In this document: in pieces, positions 27,673-35,888 of the stretch
Position numbering within the stretch: the first letter of the stretch is position 1
Layout of the letters: every line of letters begins with the position of its first letter
NCBI RefSeq assembly: GCF_000185505.1
Contig: NZ_GL622359.1
Location: forward strand, 1,891,363-1,955,362
From: Pseudoramibacter alactolyticus ATCC 23263
Lineage (GTDB): Bacteria > Bacillota > Clostridia > Eubacteriales > Eubacteriaceae
Length of the DNA stretch: 64,000 nt
Direction: 5' to 3'
Program-made: the position numbers and the translations under genes
Notes under the pieces: model-generated
The model's input: only the letters and a program-made list of their open reading frames with translations
What the model was told of the DNA's origin: nothing
Database searches by the model: none

Positions 27673-28337
27673 TTTGCTCTCCAGAAATGAGAAGTCGATT
27701 TTCCATTAGGGTAACTGGTCATTCGGCCGTACATTGTCCCCACCTGAACAGAAAGTCCTTTTATAGGGCCGATTTTATAGAAGTAGGAAGCTCTCGAATA
27801 AACTTTGTTGCCGCTGATGTAACTGGATTTGCTGGTAGGGTTTGTTTGAACGAGCGGATTAAGGTTTTTTACGACATAAGCATTCGTATAAACAACAGAA
27901 CGTATCCTGTTATTTTTCACACGGTAGCCGGTTTCCAAACGGTATTGTAAAGTGGTTATTCCTTTGATTTTCATCGAATGGGTCGCACTCGTTCGACGAA
28001 CGATGGTGCTTGCTTTTGATTTTTTCAGAAGTGAAGGCGCCGATGAAACAGCCTCAGAATAGTCACTAACGACGATATCCGGATTTTGAGATGGCGGATT
28101 TAAATAGGTATCTGGATTTGATAGCAATTGAAGAAATGTTTCTTTATCACTTTGAGAGAGTTTATTGAATTGTGTTAAGTCTTTAGGGGATTCTTTGGCT
28201 AAAAACGCTTGATATTGTGAAATTGTTAATGACGGGTTTGTATTATTTTTTTCTGTTGCCATCACGACGCCGGAAAGAAAAAATAAGACAAGTGCGATTA
28301 ATAGAGTAGTACAGAAATATTTTTTGCGAATTGTCAT
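27669..28337 (-). CDS. Secreted protein of unknown function
   Basis: This 222-aa protein has a signal peptide: a basic start (MTIRKKYF), a hydrophobic core (CTTLLIALVLFFLSGVVM) and a likely cut after the ATE region. The mature part is Ser/Thr/Asn-rich and basic, with a beta-strand-like C-terminal half (LQYRLETGYRVKNNRI... to GTMYGRMTSYPNGKS). I recognise no domain. I start at 28337 because AAAGGAAC lies 7 nt upstream; the other Met at 28355 has no ribosome site. AT content is much higher than in the neighbours, suggesting acquired DNA. It is under a perfect promoter carrying a palindromic operator. Confidence 0.7.
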   Translation of the reverse strand: MTIRKKYFCTTLLIALVLFFLSGVVMATEKNNTNPSLTISQYQAFLAKESPKDLTQFNKLSQSDKETFLQLLSNPDTYLNPPSQNPDIVVSDYSEAVSSAPSLLKKSKASTIVRRTSATHSMKIKGITTLQYRLETGYRVKNNRIRSVVYTNAYVVKNLNPLVQTNPTSKSSYISGNKVYSRASYFYKIGPIKGLSVQVGTMYGRMTSYPNGKSTSHFWRAK

Positions 28338-28364
28338 TTTAAAAGTTCCTTTCATAGCTAATTT

Positions 28365-28412
28365 ATTAGGATATCCTAATTAAATTATACAGCCTTATGA
28401 AATCGAAGTCAA
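28365..28412 (-). promoter_or_regulatory. Promoter with a 16-bp palindromic operator
   Basis: On the minus strand, TTGACT (28407-28412), 17 bp, TATAAT (28384-28389). Just downstream lies the perfect palindrome ATTAGGATATCCTAAT (28365-28380), placed where a repressor would block transcription. The half-site TTAGG/CCTAA resembles those of DtxR/MntR-type metal regulators; that assignment is inference. Confidence 0.8.
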
Positions 28413-28526
28413 TAAAAAAAATAATAAAATATGATCGGCATGGATTAAAAGTTGAATCAAATCGACGCTCAGACTGCCGACAAAATCTGAGATTTTATAT
28501 TTTTAAGCTTTTTTTGCTGGTGCGAA

Positions 28527-29486
28527 TCAGGGCGTAAGTTCGGCCAGCGCTTGGGCCGTGGCCAGATCGGTGATGAGCATATTCACATACCCGCCGCGCA
28601 GGGCGCCGCGGATGGCGCGGGCTTTTTCCGGGCCGCAGCACACGCCGATGGCATAGGGCGTGCGGCGCAGGGTCTCGAGATCGACGCCGATGACCTTTTC
28701 GTTAATGGGAAAGGGGGTGCAGGATCCCCGTTCGTCGAAAAAATGCATGCAGATATCGCCGCAGACTCCGGCAGCCTGCAGCTCGGCGATCATTTCGCCG
28801 GTGAAATAGCCGGTGCGGATGATGGTTGAGCGGCTGTCCGGTAGGCCGATGGACGTCAGGGCGACGTCGAGCCGGGCGGCCTTTTTGAGCACCCGCTGGA
28901 TGCTCTGCTCCTTCATCAGCTCGCATTTGGTCTCGAGTCGTGAGACCATGGCCGGGGCGTGCATGGGCAGGTAATGACCGCCGAAGTTTTCCGCCAGAGC
29001 GGCAGCGATGGTGTTGCCGTGAAGCTCGTTGGCGACGAATCCGCTGCCGCCGTTTAAAGGCACAAATGTCAAATTCTTAAAAGCACGGGCGGGACGGTAG
29101 CGGCTGACGGCGGCCAGGGTGGTGCCCCAGGAGATGCCGACCACCTGCCCGGGAGAAAGAACGCGCTCGAGGGTGGCGCCGGCCACGAGGCCGGCCTGGG
29201 TTTTGAGGTCGCTTTGGGGCGTATCGTCAAAGATGATGGCCTCTTTGAGGCCGAAACGCGCTTCAAGGGCCTCCTCCAGCTGATAATGATCGCGGCCGTC
29301 GGGTTCGGCGATGGTGATGGTGACCATGCCGATCTCCCGGGCGGTTTTGAGCAGCTTGGAGACGGTGGGCCGGGAAAGGCCGAGCTGCTTGGCGATGGTC
29401 TGCTGGCTGAGTCCCTCGTCATAATACAAACGGCTGGCGCGGAGCATGGTGCGGCGATGGTGTCGGGTGGGTTTGGCATGTGACAT
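28527..29486 (-). CDS. SorC/DeoR-type sugar-binding transcription regulator
   Basis: This 319-aa regulator has an N-terminal helix-turn-helix (LSQQTIAKQLGLSRPTVSKLL) followed by the SorC sugar-phosphate-binding domain with GISWGTTLAAVSRY, VPLNGGSGFV and the terminal IGVCCGPEKARAIRGAL. I start at ATG 29486 behind GGAGG. It is divergent from the glucitol PTS operon and very likely controls it, sensing a sugar phosphate. E. coli uses GutR (a DeoR member) and GutM for the same job; here a SorC regulator is combined with GutM. Confidence 0.92.
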   Translation of the reverse strand: MSHAKPTRHHRRTMLRASRLYYDEGLSQQTIAKQLGLSRPTVSKLLKTAREIGMVTITIAEPDGRDHYQLEEALEARFGLKEAIIFDDTPQSDLKTQAGLVAGATLERVLSPGQVVGISWGTTLAAVSRYRPARAFKNLTFVPLNGGSGFVANELHGNTIAAALAENFGGHYLPMHAPAMVSRLETKCELMKEQSIQRVLKKAARLDVALTSIGLPDSRSTIIRTGYFTGEMIAELQAAGVCGDICMHFFDERGSCTPFPINEKVIGVDLETLRRTPYAIGVCCGPEKARAIRGALRGGYVNMLITDLATAQALAELTP

Positions 29487-29531
29487 GAATGGACCTCCGG
29501 AATCGGGTGCATGCAGGAATGAATTAAAATC

Positions 29532-29700
29532 ATTATAGCGCATTTTGGCCGGAAAGCGTTGACAAATGTCAAAAAAAGCGCATTCAGAAAACGGGGCTAA
29601 AAGGGAAAAAACGAAATAATAGGGTTAAAAAAGAAAGAAAATTTTAAGAATTAAGAAATTTTTACGAACATTTGACAGTGCATTTTCCCCTCGCTATAAT
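29532..29700. promoter_or_regulatory. Divergent control region of regulator and srl operon
   Basis: The srl promoter is TTGACA (29672-29677), 17 bp, TATAAT (29695-29700). The regulator's -10 on the minus strand is TATAAT (29532-29537). An inverted repeat TTGACA-AA-TGTCAA at 29559-29572 lies upstream of it. The same ATTTGACA half-site overlaps the srl -35 (29669-29677). These are good candidates for the SorC operator. Confidence 0.75.
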
Positions 29701-29737
29701 AAGGGCATTGTGAAAACCAGCGAGGGAGGTGCGGCCA

Positions 29738-30250
29738 ATGGCCATTTTATGGTTGGCATTGTTTTTGATGATGGCCCTGCAAATCGGACTGGGGGCGATA
29801 CAAACCCGGGCCTGTCGCCGGGATCTCGCGGCGCTGCGCGGCAGCGGCACCGTGGGGGTCGGCCACGTGAAGGCGGGCTGGAGCCGGACCGGGCGCATCG
29901 TGATTTTGTCGTATCAAAAAAGTCTGGGTCGGGTTGTCGCCTGCCGGGAGATGACAGGCATTACGATTTTTGCCCGATTTAAGGATCGGCCGGATTATGT
30001 CGGCCGGGATCTCGCGGCGATGCGCGAGCTGGGGCTGGCGGCGGACGCGAGGGAATTTCGCTTTGCACGCCGGCGCCATCCCTACGACGCGGCGGCGGTC
30101 AGCGCTAAAAAGGGGGCGCTCATCCAGGCGGTGGAGGCCATCGAACGGCGATTGGCCGCGGAGGCGGATGCGGCGGGAACTGCGGGCGCCGATCGCGAGC
30201 CGTCGCTGCACGCCCGGGCCCTGGCCAAGGCGCGGCTGCGCGCCCGATGA
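29738..30250 (+). CDS. srlM: Glucitol operon activator GutM/SrlM
   Basis: This 170-aa protein has the GutM layout: a short N-terminal hydrophobic helix (MAILWLALFLMMALQIGLG), the conserved QTRACRRDLAAL, VGVGHVKAGW and RVVACREMTGITIFARFK. The C-terminal part (from about residue 105) is an Ala/Arg-rich extension not typical of E. coli GutM (119 aa). I start at ATG 29738 behind GGGAGG. It is the first gene of the srlM-srlA-srlE-srlB operon. Confidence 0.85.
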   Translation: MAILWLALFLMMALQIGLGAIQTRACRRDLAALRGSGTVGVGHVKAGWSRTGRIVILSYQKSLGRVVACREMTGITIFARFKDRPDYVGRDLAAMRELGLAADAREFRFARRRHPYDAAAVSAKKGALIQAVEAIERRLAAEADAAGTAGADREPSLHARALAKARLRAR

Positions 30251-30280
30251 GCCGCTTGTTAATGAAAAGAGGAGAACGAA

Positions 30281-30865
30281 GTGGAAGCATTATCGCAGGC
30301 AGCGTCCGGCTTTATCGGCTTGTTTGAGCTGGGCGGGCGCACCTTTATCAGTTATTTTTTTACAATCGGCAAGCACGGAGAGATCACGGTGGGCATCGTG
30401 CCGACTTTAATCTGTCTGATGACGGCCGTCAACGGGGTGATCAACCTCGCGGGCAAGGATCGGGTGGAAGGCTTCGGACGGCGCTGCAGCAAGTATCTGC
30501 TGCTGCGTTACACGGTGCTGCCGGTGATCGGGCTGTTCTTTTTTACCAGCCCCATGTGTTTTACCCTTGGGCGCTTTTTAGAAGAGCGGCACAAGCCTGC
30601 GTTTTACGACGCGACGGTATCCTTCTGTCACCCGATTACCGGATTGTTTCCCCATGCCAATGCCGGCGAGATTTTTGTGTATAACGGGGTGACGGCAGGG
30701 CTTTTGACCCTGGGCTATCGGCAGCTGGGGGATATCGCCATCCGGTATTTTCTGATGGGGCTCGTGGTGATTCTCCTGCGGGGGATCGTGTGCGAACAGC
30801 TGACCAGGCAGTTTTTGAAGAAAGGGGCGCAGGCCAATGGCGGATCGATCCTATCAGGGCGTTAA
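30281..30865 (+). CDS. srlA: Glucitol/sorbitol PTS enzyme IIC (SrlA)
   Basis: This membrane component of the glucitol PTS, 194 aa, has about four hydrophobic segments. Typical SrlA stretches are GIVPTLICLMTAVNGVINL, FTSPMCFTLGRFLEE and FCHPITGLFPHANAGEIFVY. GTG start at 30281 with AGAGGAG upstream. It overlaps the start of srlE by 29 nt. It looks complete, but its partner srlE is broken, so glucitol uptake by this system is probably lost. Confidence 0.93.
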   Translation: MEALSQAASGFIGLFELGGRTFISYFFTIGKHGEITVGIVPTLICLMTAVNGVINLAGKDRVEGFGRRCSKYLLLRYTVLPVIGLFFFTSPMCFTLGRFLEERHKPAFYDATVSFCHPITGLFPHANAGEIFVYNGVTAGLLTLGYRQLGDIAIRYFLMGLVVILLRGIVCEQLTRQFLKKGAQANGGSILSGR

Positions 30866-31309
30866 AATCGTTCAGGGCGAGAAGGGCTGGGGCGGTCCGC
30901 TGGCGGTGATGCCGACGGCCGAAAAAAATAAAATCGTCTCAGTGACCGGCGGCGGAATCCATCCCGTGGCCCAGAAGATCGCCGATCTCACCGGGGCGGA
31001 GGCGGTGGACGGCTTTACCCACGGGGTGCCGGATGCAGAATACGCCTGCGTGGTGATTGACTGCGGCGGGACCGCGCGCTGCGGCGTGTTCCCCCATAAG
31101 CAGATTCTGACGATCAACGTGATGTCGGCGGGGAAAAGCGGCCCGCTGGCGCGCAGGTGGGCTGCGATTTTATTCCGATTGGGCTTTCCCTGGGCGAGGC
31201 GGAGCCGGAAACGGTGGACGCCGGGGTGCCGGCGGTGCTTTTTGAACGCGCCGTGACCGGGCCCATCGCGGTGATCATTGCTTATTTTGCAGGCTTTGGA
31301 ATGTTTTAG
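30837..31309 (+). pseudogene. srlE: srlE (glucitol PTS enzyme IIBC) with internal deletion
   Basis: The N-terminal IIB domain is intact from ATG 30837: VSVTGGGIHPVAQKIADLTG and CVVIDCGGTARCGVFPHK (phosphocysteine region). After AGKSGPLA (about 31150) the frame becomes nonsense. From about 31151 a second frame reads QVGCDFIPIGLSLGEAEPE and DAGVPAVLFERAVTGPIAV, ending at TAG 31307-31309; this is the C-terminal end of SrlE. The middle, including the membrane helices, is missing. Full-length SrlE is about 320 residues, so roughly 150-200 residues are deleted together with a frame change. srlB downstream is intact. Confidence 0.85.
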
Positions 31310-31328
31310 CGAAGGAAAGAGGACGCGC

Positions 31329-31685
31329 ATGTATATCAGTCAGATTACAGCCATCGGCCCGCTGGCGGCTGAAATGGCCGAGCAGCAGATGATGGTCCTG
31401 TTCGGCGACGATGCGCCGGAGGCCGTGGCGGAAATTGCGGTGATGCATTCGGGTCAGACCCTGGAGCGCGACATAGCGCCGGGAGACGAGATGATCGTTG
31501 GGGAGCAGGTGTTCACGGTGACTGCGGTGGGCGGCGAGGCCAACCGCACCTTTCGCGTCATGGGGCATTGCACCCTGGTGTTTACCGGGGCGGCCGAGGT
31601 GGCTCTGCCGGGGCAGATTGCCCTGGGCGGCGGCAAGGCGCCGATCGTTCGGGCCGGGGAAGATCTCATGGTGGTGTTCGCGTAG
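31329..31685 (+). CDS. srlB: Glucitol/sorbitol PTS enzyme IIA (SrlB)
   Basis: This 118-aa soluble IIA component has the family motif MVLFGDDAPEAVAEIAVMH near the N-terminus and VGGEANRTFRVMGHCTLVF. I start at ATG 31329 (MYISQITAIG) behind AGAGGA. It is the last gene of the operon and is followed by a terminator. No sorbitol-6-phosphate dehydrogenase gene follows, unlike the E. coli srl operon. Confidence 0.9.
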   Translation: MYISQITAIGPLAAEMAEQQMMVLFGDDAPEAVAEIAVMHSGQTLERDIAPGDEMIVGEQVFTVTAVGGEANRTFRVMGHCTLVFTGAAEVALPGQIALGGGKAPIVRAGEDLMVVFA

Positions 31686-31697
31686 CGCTGCCGCCGG

Positions 31698-31724
31698 CAG
31701 GCATCGAAAGATGCCTGTTTTTTT
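31698..31724 (+). terminator. Terminator of the srl operon
   Basis: CAGGCATC-GAAA-GATGCCTG followed by TTTTTTT, 13 bp after srlB. Confidence 0.92.
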
Positions 31725-31783
31725 GTGCGCGTAGGCGAAGAAGGTGCGCGGGCATCGTGGGATGGCCGGACAGAAAAATTCAA

Positions 31784-32027
31784 AATGGTCCAGTATTACA
31801 AAGACAAGGGTATGCCCCTTTATGGAGCGCTTCAGTCCCTGTATGAGAAATACGGCTATTTTGAAGAGTACGTGCAGTCCATCGAGCTCGACGGTATCGC
31901 GGGCAAGGCTCAGATCGCAAAGATCATGGATGCTTTTCGCGCCGATTATTTTAACGCTTTTGCCGATGCGAAAGCCAAGCTTGAAGAACTGAGGGCTGCG
32001 GCCAACGAACATTTGCTGGAGTTTTAA
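31784..32027 (+). pseudogene. Remnant of a phosphoglucomutase/phosphomannomutase
   Basis: An isolated stretch of about 80 codons reads VQYYKDKGMPLYGALQSLYE, then KYGYFEEYVQSIELDG and QIAKIMDAFRADY. This matches the segment just before the C-terminal domain of large (about 560-aa) Firmicute phospho-sugar mutases. There is no catalytic serine domain upstream and no C-terminal domain downstream. I see no own ribosome site. It is a fragment left after deletion, right behind the srl terminator. Confidence 0.65.
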
Positions 32028-32725
32028 ATTACCAGTTAATGCAAAACCCGTATTGAGGACGGATGGAAAACTAACTGGACTGCCGAAGAGATCAAGTATG
32101 GAACGACAACTTTGATACAAAATGTATTTTGATACAAGGCTGTCGTCGGGAAAACTATCGATGAGCAGATTATCCAAATTGTGCTTTAATAGCCTTCCGT
32201 GGAAGCTTTTGGACCCCGGATGACTTTGAATGAACTGGAACAAATCGACGCTTGTGTTGCCTGATGGATTATTTAACTGTCCGTATTCAACTTGTTATTG
32301 CCATTTGCATTTACAAACAAAAATCTTGAAGGGATTTTTAGGATCAGTTAAGTTATTAGAGTGTCATTAACTCTGATATATTTATGCTTACGTAACTAAA
32401 ATAATTAGTTCGGCATGGAGATTAAGGAAATGTCTGTTGATCAAAACCGTTTCCCCTATGATAAGCATTTGATTAAGCAGATAGGGAATTACTTTTGTGT
32501 AACTAAATAACCCAGATGGTAATAAGTGGAGTTGAAGAAATTAGCCCCTGTTGAAATTAACAGTATAAAGGGCGTGGACGAATTTAACTACATCATCAGC
32601 AAGTGTGAAAAAAGAGTCCGTGTTTTTATTTTTAGCTTTTCTGTTGACGAATGCATGCAAAGGCATTGCGCTTATGCGTTATGTTCTGCCGCAGTGAATG
32701 ATGACAGAAGATGTACCGGAAGCAA
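32028..32725. other. AT-rich stretch without a recognisable gene
   Basis: This 700-bp stretch has stops in all frames except a short + strand frame (32526-32837) that runs antisense into the PsiE-like gene and has no family features. A direct repeat TTTGATACAA occurs at about 32111-32137. An inverted repeat AACTAA-N5-TTAGTT lies near 32394-32410. It is probably degraded accessory DNA. Confidence 0.5.
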
Positions 32726-33265
32726 TTATTTAGTTTTGCGACTGCCCATTTGGCGAAACAGCGAATTACGCTTTAGGTATAGATCTGTGTTTCGGAGTGG
32801 ATACTTTCGTCGGAATCTTTTTCCTCTTAAACTGTAAAAGTGATAAGCCATGCGTTTGATATATCGGCTGATTCTTTTTTCAGCGTTTAGTTCATAGAGC
32901 AGGTATTTGCGCATAAACATCAAGAGAAAAATAGCCGCGATATAAAAAAGTGTCTGCTTTCCAGTAGGGCGGCCCACGATGACTCCGCGGGCGATGGCAA
33001 AAATCAAGGCTTCAAGGACAGCTTGCATCGTATGTGTATAGACCATGCGGATAAATTCGGTGCAAATAATTAGATTCATACACAACCCTAAATACATTTG
33101 AAGATTTTGGAATGTAACCTTAATGCTTTGATTAAATTCCAAATGTGAAAATAGTTCGAACAGATTGATAACGATGAGTACAATTAAAAATAGCGCAACA
33201 CCCATTTCCAGAATTAGTAAAATGTTTTCATAAAATTTTAATACCGTATATTTAAATTTTTTCAT
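32726..33265 (-). CDS. PsiE-like small membrane protein
   Basis: This 179-aa protein has about four hydrophobic helices: ILLILEMGVALFLIVLIVIN, then a periplasmic-side loop, MYLGLCMNLIICTEFIRMVY, ALIFAIARGVIVG and a final FYIAAIFLLMFM. The arrangement and the segment ending ARGVIVGRP resemble the phosphate-starvation-inducible PsiE family. The tail from about residue 135 is basic. ATG 33265 is preceded by AAAGGAGA. No phosphate-regulation site is evident. The assignment rests on pattern only. Confidence 0.6.
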   Translation of the reverse strand: MKKFKYTVLKFYENILLILEMGVALFLIVLIVINLFELFSHLEFNQSIKVTFQNLQMYLGLCMNLIICTEFIRMVYTHTMQAVLEALIFAIARGVIVGRPTGKQTLFYIAAIFLLMFMRKYLLYELNAEKRISRYIKRMAYHFYSLRGKRFRRKYPLRNTDLYLKRNSLFRQMGSRKTK

Positions 33266-33464
33266 TTCTCCTTTTCTCTCCTTTTTATTCTATGTATAGA
33301 AAATAATCGGCCTGCGATTTTTGTTTGAACATTTGCATAGGTGTGATCCATAAATACATCCTGAGCTTTATCGAAGTGTTCTTTAATGAAGTGAACTCTA
33401 TTTTGACACATTTGGTAATTTCAATCACAAAAATTTGGGCAGACAATCATACAATGGGTTGATT

Positions 33465-34424
33465 TTATAATCCATTGTGTGAAGAAATACCTGTAAAATG
33501 AGCGGATGAATTATCCTTCTTAAGATAGGACAGGATAAAGTGATGGATCTCTGCTTCAATTAGAGTGTTACATTTGATCGTGCTGCGGAATAATTTGATA
33601 TACCAGAAAGGGGAATCGTTGATTTCTTTTGTGATGATTTTTGTTTTGTCAGACGGATTGATCGCGTCGCTGATAAATTTGGGAAGAATGGAAATGACGT
33701 TAGAATCTTTCAATAAACAATTGCGGTGAACCTCCCACGAGATGCTTTCAAGCGCGATAAACGGATTTCGGTTAAAGCGATGGATAGAATCAGCAATGAG
33801 TCGGGCCGTAGGGAACAATCCGCTGGGAACGGCGATTGGATACTGGGAAATTTCTTTCCAGTTGAGGACTAGCCGTTCTTTCAAAGGATGATTTCGCGAG
33901 AGAAAAGCAGTATAGACGGATTTTGTTAAAACATCGCTGAAAAGACAGTTGTCTGCAGTATCGATTAACGGATCATCCAATAAAGCAAAATTATAATGAC
34001 GGTTTGAAAGACGCTGTTTAGCCCGATCAGCGTCGATTTCAATGAATGAAAAAGTGACCGATGGAAAATTATCGCGAAGTTCCTGAATCAAGTCCAACAA
34101 AAAAGAATTAAAAAGCAAGGGGGAGGCCGCGATGGCGTAGTTTTCTTTTTGCTTGGCTTTTAGATTTTCAAGTTGGTTGATCATGCTGTGATAATGACGC
34201 AGGAGGGGGACGGATTCATGATAGAGTTTTTGACCAATATAGGTTAGGCCGCAAATTCGTCCCTTATGCCGGACAAAAAGATTGAAATCCTCATCGTGTT
34301 CTAACGTCGAGATCATTTGCGACAAAGCCGGCTGAGAAATGAAAAGTTTGTTAGCCGCCGTCGTGATATTAAAATTATTTTCGACGATCGCATGCAAGTA
34401 CATCAGTTTTTGAATATCAATCAT
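33465..34424 (-). CDS. LysR-family transcription regulator
   Basis: This 319-aa LysR regulator has an N-terminal winged helix (NITTAANKLFISQPALSQMI) and a substrate-binding domain. ATG 34424 lies behind GGGAGAAGG. It is divergent from the acyl-CoA dehydrogenase/2-hydroxyacyl-CoA dehydratase operon, the classic layout for a pathway-specific activator. An interrupted inverted repeat sits between the two. The inducer is unknown; a 2-hydroxy or 2-oxo acid of the pathway would be expected. Confidence 0.9.
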   Translation of the reverse strand: MIDIQKLMYLHAIVENNFNITTAANKLFISQPALSQMISTLEHDEDFNLFVRHKGRICGLTYIGQKLYHESVPLLRHYHSMINQLENLKAKQKENYAIAASPLLFNSFLLDLIQELRDNFPSVTFSFIEIDADRAKQRLSNRHYNFALLDDPLIDTADNCLFSDVLTKSVYTAFLSRNHPLKERLVLNWKEISQYPIAVPSGLFPTARLIADSIHRFNRNPFIALESISWEVHRNCLLKDSNVISILPKFISDAINPSDKTKIITKEINDSPFWYIKLFRSTIKCNTLIEAEIHHFILSYLKKDNSSAHFTGISSHNGL

Positions 34425-34457
34425 AACCTTCTCCCATAATTAAAAGTTATAGAATCG

Positions 34458-34626
34458 ATAATAAAGTGGAATTTCAGTTCTCCACCTTATTATGATAACC
34501 TTTACTTGGTTCGGGAGGTTATATTTAATTAAATGGATAGTTGTGAATGTGGAAGTTGAAAGGGGGCATACAATACTTTTCAGGAATGAAATTACAAAGT
34601 ATTTATAATATAACTTAAACGTTTAA
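34458..34626. promoter_or_regulatory. Intergenic control region of the LysR/acyl-CoA dehydrogenase pair
   Basis: A 13-bp inverted repeat (ATAATAAAGTGGA / TCCACCTTATTAT, one mismatch, 10-nt spacer) lies at 34458-34493, about 35 bp from the LysR start. A 12-bp palindrome TTAAACGTTTAA lies at 34615-34626, and a TATAAT at 34604-34609. The first is a likely LysR binding site. I find no convincing -35 for the operon, as expected for an activator-dependent promoter. Confidence 0.6.
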
Positions 34627-34716
34627 AAAACACAAGAGGGCAATGCGTTATTTAAATGCAAAAGTGGACATGTTCCGGAATATTTCGTGGATTAAATGTT
34701 GATATGAGGAGGAGTT

Positions 34717-35850
34717 ATGGCATTTATTGTAAGTGATGAAACAAGAGATTTAATTCAAAGCGTGCAAGTGTTTTGTGAACAAAAACTTAAACCGGTGGTT
34801 GCTGATTACGATACTAGCGGCGAATTTCCGATAAAAGTTTACAAAGACGCCATGGAAATGGGACTACATTGTCTGGAAATTCCTGAAGCATTTGGTGGAT
34901 TGGGACTCGATAACCTGTCGGCGGCAGCCATTCTTTCTAAAGTTGGCGAATATGATGCCGGATTTGCTACGGGACTAAGTGCAATCTCCCTTGCACTCAA
35001 GCCGGTATTAATTGCCGGAACGCCTGAACAAAAGCAGCTTTTTGCCGATATTGTAGTTCCCGGCAACTTTGCTGCTTTTGGATTAACGGAACCTAATGCG
35101 GGGTCGGATGCCGGGTCTGTGACGACGACAGCCGAACTGGATGGCGATCATTATGTAATTAACGGGCGTAAAACCTTTATCACCAACGGTGGTGTGGCCG
35201 ATGTGTATGTGGTTTTTGCCAGCGTGGATAAATCCAAAGGCTTGAAGGGTCTCAGCGCTTTTATTGTTGAAAAGAAAACGCCGGGGATTTCCGTCGGAAA
35301 AGAAGAAAACAAGATGGGGATTCGCCTATCGAATACGACCGATGTGGTCTTTGATAATGTGGTGATTCCGAGAGCCAATCTGCTCGGCAAGGAAGGCGAA
35401 GGCTTTAAGATTGCAATGATGACGCTTGATCTGGCCCGCCCGTTTGTGGGGGCGATTGCTTGCGGGATTGCGCAGCGGGCGATTAACGAATGTATCGCTT
35501 ATATGAAAGAGCGTGTGCAATTTGGCAAACCTATTGCGAAACTGGATGTTTTAAGAAATAAACTCGCGGATATGGAAATCAAAAAAGAAGCGGCGGTCGC
35601 AATGGTCGAACATGTGTTTAAGATGATTGACCTGGGTAAGCGCTACTCCAGGGAAGCGGCCATTGCCAAGGCATTCGCCGGAGACACCGCGGTAGAAGTG
35701 GCCATGGAAGCCATTCAAATCCACGGCGGATATGGCTACAGCCGGGAGTATCCAGTCGAAAAGCTTTTAAGAGATGCCAAGATTTTTCAGATTTTTGAAG
35801 GTACTAACGAAGTGCAGCGTGTGGTGATCGCGGGCAGCTTATTGGCATAA
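34717..35850 (+). CDS. Acyl-CoA dehydrogenase
   Basis: This 377-aa flavoprotein is of the short-chain/butyryl-CoA dehydrogenase type. FAD and substrate motifs are GLTEPNAGSDAGS, INGRKTFITNGG and QIHGGYGYSREYPVEKLLRD. The catalytic glutamate is in FEGTNEVQR at the C-terminus. GGAGG precedes ATG 34717. First gene of the operon. In Stickland-type reductive branches the enzyme reduces the 2-enoyl-CoA made by the dehydratase encoded downstream. No EtfAB genes are present in the window, so its electron partner must be encoded elsewhere. Confidence 0.95.
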   Translation: MAFIVSDETRDLIQSVQVFCEQKLKPVVADYDTSGEFPIKVYKDAMEMGLHCLEIPEAFGGLGLDNLSAAAILSKVGEYDAGFATGLSAISLALKPVLIAGTPEQKQLFADIVVPGNFAAFGLTEPNAGSDAGSVTTTAELDGDHYVINGRKTFITNGGVADVYVVFASVDKSKGLKGLSAFIVEKKTPGISVGKEENKMGIRLSNTTDVVFDNVVIPRANLLGKEGEGFKIAMMTLDLARPFVGAIACGIAQRAINECIAYMKERVQFGKPIAKLDVLRNKLADMEIKKEAAVAMVEHVFKMIDLGKRYSREAAIAKAFAGDTAVEVAMEAIQIHGGYGYSREYPVEKLLRDAKIFQIFEGTNEVQRVVIAGSLLA

Positions 35851-35888
35851 TCAGGTTCAGTCGTTTCATGGTTTCAGAGGAGGGTATG

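Noticed and set aside
31275-32243. 322-codon minus-strand frame across srlB and the mutase remnant
   Set aside because: It overlaps srlB, its terminator and the mutase scrap, and has no ribosome site or family pattern.
32526-32837. Possible 103-aa protein (+)
   Set aside because: Starts behind a poor ribosome site, overlaps the PsiE-like gene antisense, and the product shows nothing recognisable.
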